Below are positions 5,229 to 8,859 of a stretch of DNA of 8,859 nucleotides, piece by piece. Where the stretch lies: the NCBI GenBank assembly GCA_026988195.1, contig JALSLS010000393.1, forward strand, positions 1-8,859. The letters are read 5' to 3'. Made by a program: the position numbers and the translations under genes. Each line of letters starts with the position of its first letter. The first letter of the stretch is position 1. A model generated the notes under the pieces. That model made no database searches. It was not told where the DNA came from and saw only the letters and a program-made list of their open reading frames with translations. This DNA is from Methylomonas sp. (GTDB lineage Bacteria; Pseudomonadota; Gammaproteobacteria; Methylococcales; Methylomonadaceae).

Positions 5229-5288
5229 TAAGTTAGATAAGTTAAAAGATAGTTAATATAAGTTACAGGGTAAAAATATGCTCTGTAG
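5229..5288 (+). repeat. 60-bp AT-rich block, copy 2 (upstream of rep2)
   Basis: 59 of 60 bases are identical to 772-831. Flanking sequence on both sides differs, so the block is sharply bounded. It stands 33 bases before the first rep2 iteron, the same relative position as copy 1. Confidence 0.85.
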
Positions 5289-5320
5289 AGCTTGATATAT
5301 AAGGCATTGAAAAAATAACG

Positions 5321-5397
5321 GTTAGACTTTTACAACATGGGTTAGCTTTGTACAAGCGGCCTTTAGTTCTTTGAATAAGGGTTAAAGTACCATAATT
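5321..5397 (+). repeat. degenerate iterons of module 2
   Basis: Two good direct repeats, GTTAGACTTTTACAA (5321) and GTTAGCTTTGTACAA (5341), are 20 bases apart. Two weaker copies follow in phase, TTTAGTTCTTTGAAT (5362) and GTTAAAGTACCATAA (5381). The shared plan is GTTAG-N5-TACAA. Module 1 iterons keep GTTAG and a TACGA at the other end, but with 6 different bases between. The set looks like a related but separate initiator-binding array for Rep2. No consensus DnaA box was seen nearby. Confidence 0.6.
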
Positions 5398-5407
5398 TAA
5401 GCACAAA

Positions 5408-5471
5408 GTTTTTGATATACCAATATTATTAAGGTAAGATTGAGACCTTCTAGGTTTTTGATATACCAATA
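5408..5471 (+). promoter_or_regulatory. operator-like direct repeats at rep2 promoter
   Basis: GTTTTTGATATACCAATA occurs at 5408-5425 and 5454-5471, 46 bases apart. The first covers the -35 box; the second ends 3 bases before the rep2 ATG. It is recognisably related to the rep1 pair (shared TTGATA.A.C) but differs at several central positions. Confidence 0.7.
5412..5440 (+). promoter_or_regulatory. rep2 promoter
   Basis: TTGATA (5412-5417) and TAAGAT (5435-5440) are 17 bases apart. The -35 matches that of rep1, while the -10 is weaker than the TATAAT of rep1. The transcript leader would be about 28 bases. Confidence 0.5.
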
Positions 5472-5474
5472 GTT

Positions 5475-6293
5475 ATGGCTGACAATTTATTGCCGGATAG
5501 GCATGGGCAAAGGGATTTTTTTACTTGTGATGTATTTGATTCATTTAAAGATGATATTGCTAGTATGGAGCATCCGGTATTTTCTTTATCTAAAAAGCCA
5601 GATCATCGTATGTTGGTGTACGAAAGAAACGGCACCACCATTAAGATAAAACCAAGCTACACAGGGTTAGCAACCATATTTGATAAAGATATACTGCTGT
5701 ACCTAGCTAGTTCGTTAATGAATGCCAAGAATTCAGGCGAAACTATTTCTCAAACTGTTAGATTTACCAGTTACGACTATATTATTTCGACTAATAAAAG
5801 TCTTGGTGGAACCCAATATAAATTATTGCAAGAGGGATTAGGGCGACTTAATGGAACTTTAATTCAAACTAATATTAAAACCAATGGCGTTGAAGTAACT
5901 GAAGAATTTGGCTTAATTGATAAGTGGAAAATAGTTAAAGAGGATGAGCAGGGGAAAGCCGTTGCTATTGAAGTAAAGCTCTCAGATTGGTTTTTTAACT
6001 CGATACTCGGTAATGCTGTACTGAGTATTGACAAAGATTACTTTAGGTTAAGAAAGCCTACTGAAAGGCGCTTATATGAGTTAGCACGTAAGAATTGTGG
6101 TAATCAGGTTACATGGAAAATCACTCTTTTGAACTTAAAAGAGAAGCTTGGTATTACATCGCAGCTGAAGTTATTCCGCTTTAATATTAAGAAAATTACT
6201 GAAACCAATCACCTGCCCGAATACAACATATCAATGGACGACGATATTGTGATGTTCACCCACAAAGAACCACCGAAAGAAAAAAACTGCTAA
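5475..6293 (+). CDS. repA: plasmid replication initiator protein (RepA, module 2), tail-truncated
   Basis: This 272-residue paralogue of Rep1 keeps the whole conserved body, from QRDFFTCDVFD (residue 12) to MDDDIVMFTHK. By eye it is roughly three-quarters identical to Rep1, with many blocks unchanged such as the IKPSYTGLAT and RLRKPTERRLYELARK segments. The ATG at 5475 aligns exactly with the Rep1 start; no Shine-Dalgarno is evident. The C-terminal tail is cut short. A run of seven A (6280-6286) appears to have lost one base, so the frame ends at TAA 6291-6293 after KEKNC instead of continuing into the LPKHVT tail seen in Rep1. The missing part is only the charged tail, so the protein may still initiate replication from its own iterons (5321-5397). 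Confidence 0.85.
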   Translation: MADNLLPDRHGQRDFFTCDVFDSFKDDIASMEHPVFSLSKKPDHRMLVYERNGTTIKIKPSYTGLATIFDKDILLYLASSLMNAKNSGETISQTVRFTSYDYIISTNKSLGGTQYKLLQEGLGRLNGTLIQTNIKTNGVEVTEEFGLIDKWKIVKEDEQGKAVAIEVKLSDWFFNSILGNAVLSIDKDYFRLRKPTERRLYELARKNCGNQVTWKITLLNLKEKLGITSQLKLFRFNIKKITETNHLPEYNISMDDDIVMFTHKEPPKEKNC

Positions 6294-6453
6294 ATTACCT
6301 AAGCACGTGACTGAATAATAAATCAAACAACATGCTAGCGCTGGAGAAAAAGCGTAAGAAGTTAAACAGCTTTTTAATAAAAGCGATGACGGACGCGGTA
6401 AAATAGATTTATTTCTGAAAATACCGAGAGTCACTACAAAATACGAATTATGA
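6286..6453 (+). pseudogene. decayed C-terminal tail of rep2
   Basis: In the frame shifted from rep2, the sequence reads TAKLPKHVTE, then TAATAA (6316-6321), KQHASAGEKA, TAA (6355) and EVKQLFNKSDDGRGKIDLF up to TGA 6451-6453. The first part matches the Rep1 tail (LPKHVT, then KQARPGE). The frame ends exactly on the parA start as an ATGA overlap. The ancestral rep2 was probably longer and translationally coupled to parA. One base loss and three stops now separate them. Confidence 0.6.
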
Positions 6454-7094
6454 TTACTACTATTTTTGCTACAAAATCATCAACCAAAACAAGTATTGCT
6501 GTTTCAGCAGCGGTATACCTTAAAAATAAAGGCGTTGATGTTTTACTGTGTGATTTAGACTCACAAAAATCAGCGGTTATTTGGATGGAATATCGTGACG
6601 CTGATCACTCACTAACATCAATTCCTACCGTTGAAAAATCAGGCACGACCGTTTATTCCTCATTAAAAGAATTATCATCCAAGTATGAGCATTTAATTTG
6701 TGATTGCGGCGGCAAAAATGATGCCAGTGGTCGATATGCTTTACTCGTGAGTGACTTGGTTATTGTGCCTGTATTCCCTTCAAATATTAGTTTAATGACA
6801 CTCAATCAGTCATTGAGATCTTTAGAAGAAGCTAAAGTTCAAAATGAAAGTTTACAAGCCGTTATTGTTTTAACGGGAGTCAATTCAAATCCGCGCATAA
6901 AAGATACGGATGAAGCGCGTGAAGCAATATCAGAGTTGATTGCGGATTATGATTACGTCACGCTAGCCAAAGGATTTATTACTACCCGAAAAGTGTGGTC
7001 TGATATTAGCTGTACAGGGCAAGGTATTACCGAAACAACTAACGGGAAAGCGGTTTCTCAATTTATAGAACTAATGAACGAGGTATTAAAATAA
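6450..7094 (+). CDS. parA: ParA-like partition ATPase with atypical P-loop
   Basis: This 214-residue protein has the size and fold markers of small plasmid ParA/MinD-type ATPases, which move plasmid copies by ATP-dependent binding to the nucleoid. Family marks are the N-terminal beta strand and P-loop region (residues 5-18), a Walker A' VLLCDLDSQ (31-39), a Walker B-like HLICDCGG (81-88), and the ALLVSDLVIVPVFPS segment (97-111). The P-loop is odd: where the family has KGG.GK[ST]T, this protein has T8-K9-S10-S11-T12-K13-T14-S15, keeping Lys13 but losing every glycine and the signature lysine position. Nucleotide binding may be altered. No helix-turn-helix extension is present, so this is the short class. 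No good ribosome site precedes the ATG, consistent with past coupling to rep2. The stop overlaps the next gene by one base. Confidence 0.82.
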   Translation: MITTIFATKSSTKTSIAVSAAVYLKNKGVDVLLCDLDSQKSAVIWMEYRDADHSLTSIPTVEKSGTTVYSSLKELSSKYEHLICDCGGKNDASGRYALLVSDLVIVPVFPSNISLMTLNQSLRSLEEAKVQNESLQAVIVLTGVNSNPRIKDTDEAREAISELIADYDYVTLAKGFITTRKVWSDISCTGQGITETTNGKAVSQFIELMNEVLK

Positions 7095-7765
7095 TGGCGA
7101 TAGGGAAAATTGCACGACCTATTAAAGGCGAATTACCTGAAACAACACAAGAATTTATAGCAAATTCTGAAAATTATATTCCAGATCCAGTCGATCCTTT
7201 TGACGCGAATTTATTGAAAAAATTAACCTTAGAAGAGCTAGCGGTTAGATATAAAGAAATTGACTACCAAAGCCAACTGTTTAAAGGGCAAATACTACTA
7301 GAAGCAAGAGATAGATTTCAATCAAATATAGAGTTTGGCCAATGGCGTTCCGTAAACTTTACGGAACTAAATAGCAGTAATACAGGTAAATTAATTAACT
7401 TAGCTAGATTTTTTCAAGGTGATCGAACGCTAGAAGGAATTCCTGTTTCCGCTGGATACCTTATATCAGCCCCCAAAAACAAAGAAATTGCAGAGGATGT
7501 ATATAGAAAAATTAAGGATAAAAACCTTAAGCTTGAAGAAATAAAAGCAGTAATTTATAGCCACCAACAGAAAAACACATCATTACCTGAAAAGGAAAAT
7601 GATAATAAAGATGCAACTAAAGAGAACAAAACACGACTAGAAAGGGATGTCACTGCGTTTGCTAGCCATTTGTTAGAAAGTACGTTTTTGGGTAAATCGG
7701 ATGCATTTATAAAATCTGTATTAACAGAAGCTTTAGTACAGCTAAGTAATCGACATAAAAACTAA
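7094..7765 (+). CDS. ParB-position partner protein, putative centromere-binding adaptor
   Basis: This 223-residue hydrophilic protein starts at ATG 7094, overlapping the parA stop as TAATG; GAGG (7080-7083) lies 10 bases upstream. The central part (residues about 45-115) reads LEELAVRYKEIDYQSQLFKG, then ILLEARDRF...FGQWRSVNF.ELNSSNTGKLINLARFF. This resembles the DUF3102-like helical domain with a helix-turn-helix-like end. A lysine/glutamate/asparagine-rich linker (about 157-185) precedes a short helical C-terminus. The classic ParB nuclease-like motifs are absent. Position and coupling to parA suggest it is the DNA-binding partner of the partition cassette, but no centromere repeat is obvious nearby. 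Function is inferred from context. Confidence 0.65.
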   Translation: MAIGKIARPIKGELPETTQEFIANSENYIPDPVDPFDANLLKKLTLEELAVRYKEIDYQSQLFKGQILLEARDRFQSNIEFGQWRSVNFTELNSSNTGKLINLARFFQGDRTLEGIPVSAGYLISAPKNKEIAEDVYRKIKDKNLKLEEIKAVIYSHQQKNTSLPEKENDNKDATKENKTRLERDVTAFASHLLESTFLGKSDAFIKSVLTEALVQLSNRHKN

Positions 7766-7802
7766 TTATCATATCCGACTTATTGAGGTACTTAGTTGGA
7801 AA

Positions 7803-7848
7803 AACTTTCATAGGTCTAAAAAATAATGGCCTAAGACTGACGAAAGTT
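7803..7848. repeat. imperfect inverted repeat between parB-like gene and hsdM
   Basis: AACTTTC (7803-7809) and GAAAGTT (7842-7848) form outer arms, with TAGG (7811-7814) and CCTA (7830-7833) nested inside. No T run follows, so a terminator is unlikely. It may be an operator for hsdM or a partition site. This 119-base gap between genes holds nothing else clear. Confidence 0.3.
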
Positions 7849-7884
7849 CAGAAAATTGATAACAACAGCGACAAAACGGAACTC

Positions 7885-8733
7885 ATGAATCAAGCCCCCA
7901 ACAATCTAGCGGCCTTTATTTGGTCTCTTGCCGACCTACTACGTGGTGATTTCAAACAAAGCCAATATGGTCGAGTTATTTTACCTTTCACCTTATTGCG
8001 TCGCTTAGAAGGGGTGTTAGAAGGTAGTAAACAAAAAGTCTTAACAGAATATGAAAAAGTTCAAGCGACGGGCTTACCTGAAGAAGCACAAGAAAAATGC
8101 TATTACGTGCAACCAATGGCCTATCATTCTTCAATACCTCAAAAATGGATTTATCCAAATTAGGTGAAGCCGGCATTAAAGATAACCTCGAATCCTATAT
8201 TCAAGGGTTTTCAAAAGATGCGCGTGAAATATTTGAATACTTCAACTTTGCCGAATTTATCGCTCAGCTGAATGATGCGGATCTACTCTATAAAATAGTG
8301 CAAAAAGTCAGGCAAACTGATTTAAGCCCTAAAGCCATCTCTAACCATGATATGGGTTTAGTATTTGAAGAACTCATTCGGCGCTTTGCTGAAGGCTCTA
8401 ATGAAACCGCGGGTGAGCACTTTACGCCGCGCGATATTATTCGCCTGACAACGGCTTTAGTGTTTATGGAAGACGATGATGCTTTAACCAAACCTGGCAT
8501 TATTCGCACTCTTTACGACCCTACAGCCGGCACAGGTGGTTTCCTCTCATCAGGCATGGAATACGTGCATGAATTAAATCCTCAAGCGGTAATGCGGGCT
8601 TTTGGTCAAGAGCTAAACCCAGAAAGTTACGCCATCTGCAAAGCCGATATGCTGATTAAAGGTCAAGAAGTTAGCAATATTAAATTGGGTAACACCTTAT
8701 CCAACGATCAACTTTATGCCAATAAGTTTGATT
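7885..8733 (+). pseudogene. hsdM: type I restriction-modification methylase subunit, frameshifted and IS-interrupted
   Basis: HsdM is the adenine-specific DNA methyltransferase subunit of type I restriction-modification complexes. The start is ATG 7885 (MNQAPNNLAAFIWSLADLLRG), with CGGAA just upstream; a longer frame to a TTG at 7783 is not HsdM-like. At 8093-8097 a run of five A is one base short: the N-terminal frame runs out at 8163, and the true continuation (LLRATNGLSFFNTSK) is in the next frame from 8097. The rest shows GEHFTPRD (FTPRD at 8421-8435) and SAM-binding motif I, DPTAGTGG (8517-8540), then GQELNPESYAICKADMLIKG. The gene breaks after NKFD at 8733, exactly where the IS66 end begins, so the catalytic NPPY motif and the whole C-terminus are missing. 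hsdS and hsdR are not in the window. Confidence 0.9.
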
Positions 8734-8859
8734 GTAAGCGCCTAATTCTCGACGTAATTCCCATAAATCAAGATAAATGCCAGACTGCCCCCTATTAAAT
8801 TAGTTATGGGGATTTCAAATGGCAGCACTTAATCAAGCATCGCGTCAACTCTTTTGGTC
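8734..8859 (+). mobile_element. IS66-family element, left end (partial), inserted in hsdM
   Basis: The terminal repeat starts GTAAGCGCCTAAT at 8734, matching the reverse complement of the right end at 98-127. The element is oriented so that its transposase genes read away from hsdM on the plus strand. If this is a simple insertion, the 8-base target copy would be GTTTGATT (8726-8733). Only 126 bases of the element lie in the window. Confidence 0.8.
8819..8859 (+). CDS. tnpA: IS66 TnpA-type accessory protein, N-terminal fragment
   Basis: The frame from ATG 8819 gives MAALNQASRQLFW before the window ends. GGGG (8808-8811) lies 7 bases upstream as a ribosome site. The small first gene of IS66 elements starts at about this distance from the left end, and its N-terminus typically has this polar, aromatic helix (N.ASR...W). 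With only 13 residues the call rests mainly on its place in the IS. Confidence 0.55.
   Translation, partial: MAALNQASRQLFW

Noticed and set aside
5263..5469. Minus-strand frame across the rep2 iterons and promoter
   Set aside because: It overlaps the iteron array, both operator repeats and the promoter, and the protein is unrecognisable.
6231..6434. Minus-strand frame across the end of rep2
   Set aside because: It is antisense to the conserved end of rep2 and its decayed tail; no supporting signal.
7988..8509. Two minus-strand frames inside hsdM (7988-8176 and 8288-8509)
   Set aside because: Both are antisense to clearly homologous HsdM sequence.
1..8859. tRNA or rRNA genes
   Set aside because: No cloverleaf-like segments with conserved T-arm sequence and no rRNA-like conserved blocks were seen on either strand.

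Overview
The window is an AT-rich plasmid-type segment, most likely from a gammaproteobacterium. That placement rests on a ChpS/ChpB-like toxin-antitoxin pair, IS66-type ends, RepA of the 'replication initiator protein A' type and a type I restriction-modification gene; it is a family-level inference with modest confidence. The core is flanked by two IS66-type ends in the same orientation. Positions 1-127 hold the right end with the tail of the transposase gene. Positions 8734-8859 hold the left end with the start of tnpA. About 127 bases of element at each side suggests an assembly contig that stops in a multicopy IS.

Region by region: 128-1095 is a non-coding replication control region with a DnaA box, hairpins, an AT-rich block, five iterons and a promoter overlapped by two operator-like direct repeats. 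It leads into the initiator gene rep1 (1096-2028). Positions 2029-5230 are a patchwork of small cargo and debris: a lipoprotein-like remnant, a small soluble protein, two small minus-strand genes (one like plasmid ParC-type proteins), a VapC (PIN) tail joined to a serine-recombinase head, a complete MazE/MazF (ChpS/ChpB-like) pair, a small one-helix membrane protein and the tail of a transposase.

Positions 5229-6453 repeat the replication module. There is a second copy of the same 60-bp AT-rich block (59/60 identical), a different and weaker iteron set, a promoter with a diverged pair of operator repeats at the same spacing, and the paralogous initiator rep2. The rep2 C-terminal tail is broken by a one-base loss in an A run. 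It is followed without a gap by a parA-like ATPase gene with an abnormal, glycine-free P-loop, and by its partner gene (6450-7765). The last gene is hsdM (methylase subunit of a type I restriction-modification system). It carries its own A-run frameshift and is cut by the IS66 element just before the catalytic NPPY motif.

Together this looks like a two-replicon (cointegrate or duplicated-origin) plasmid backbone. Two related initiators have different predicted DNA targets, one partition cassette follows the second initiator, and a toxin-antitoxin module adds stability. The restriction system is inactivated, and IS and recombinase scraps mark the joins.
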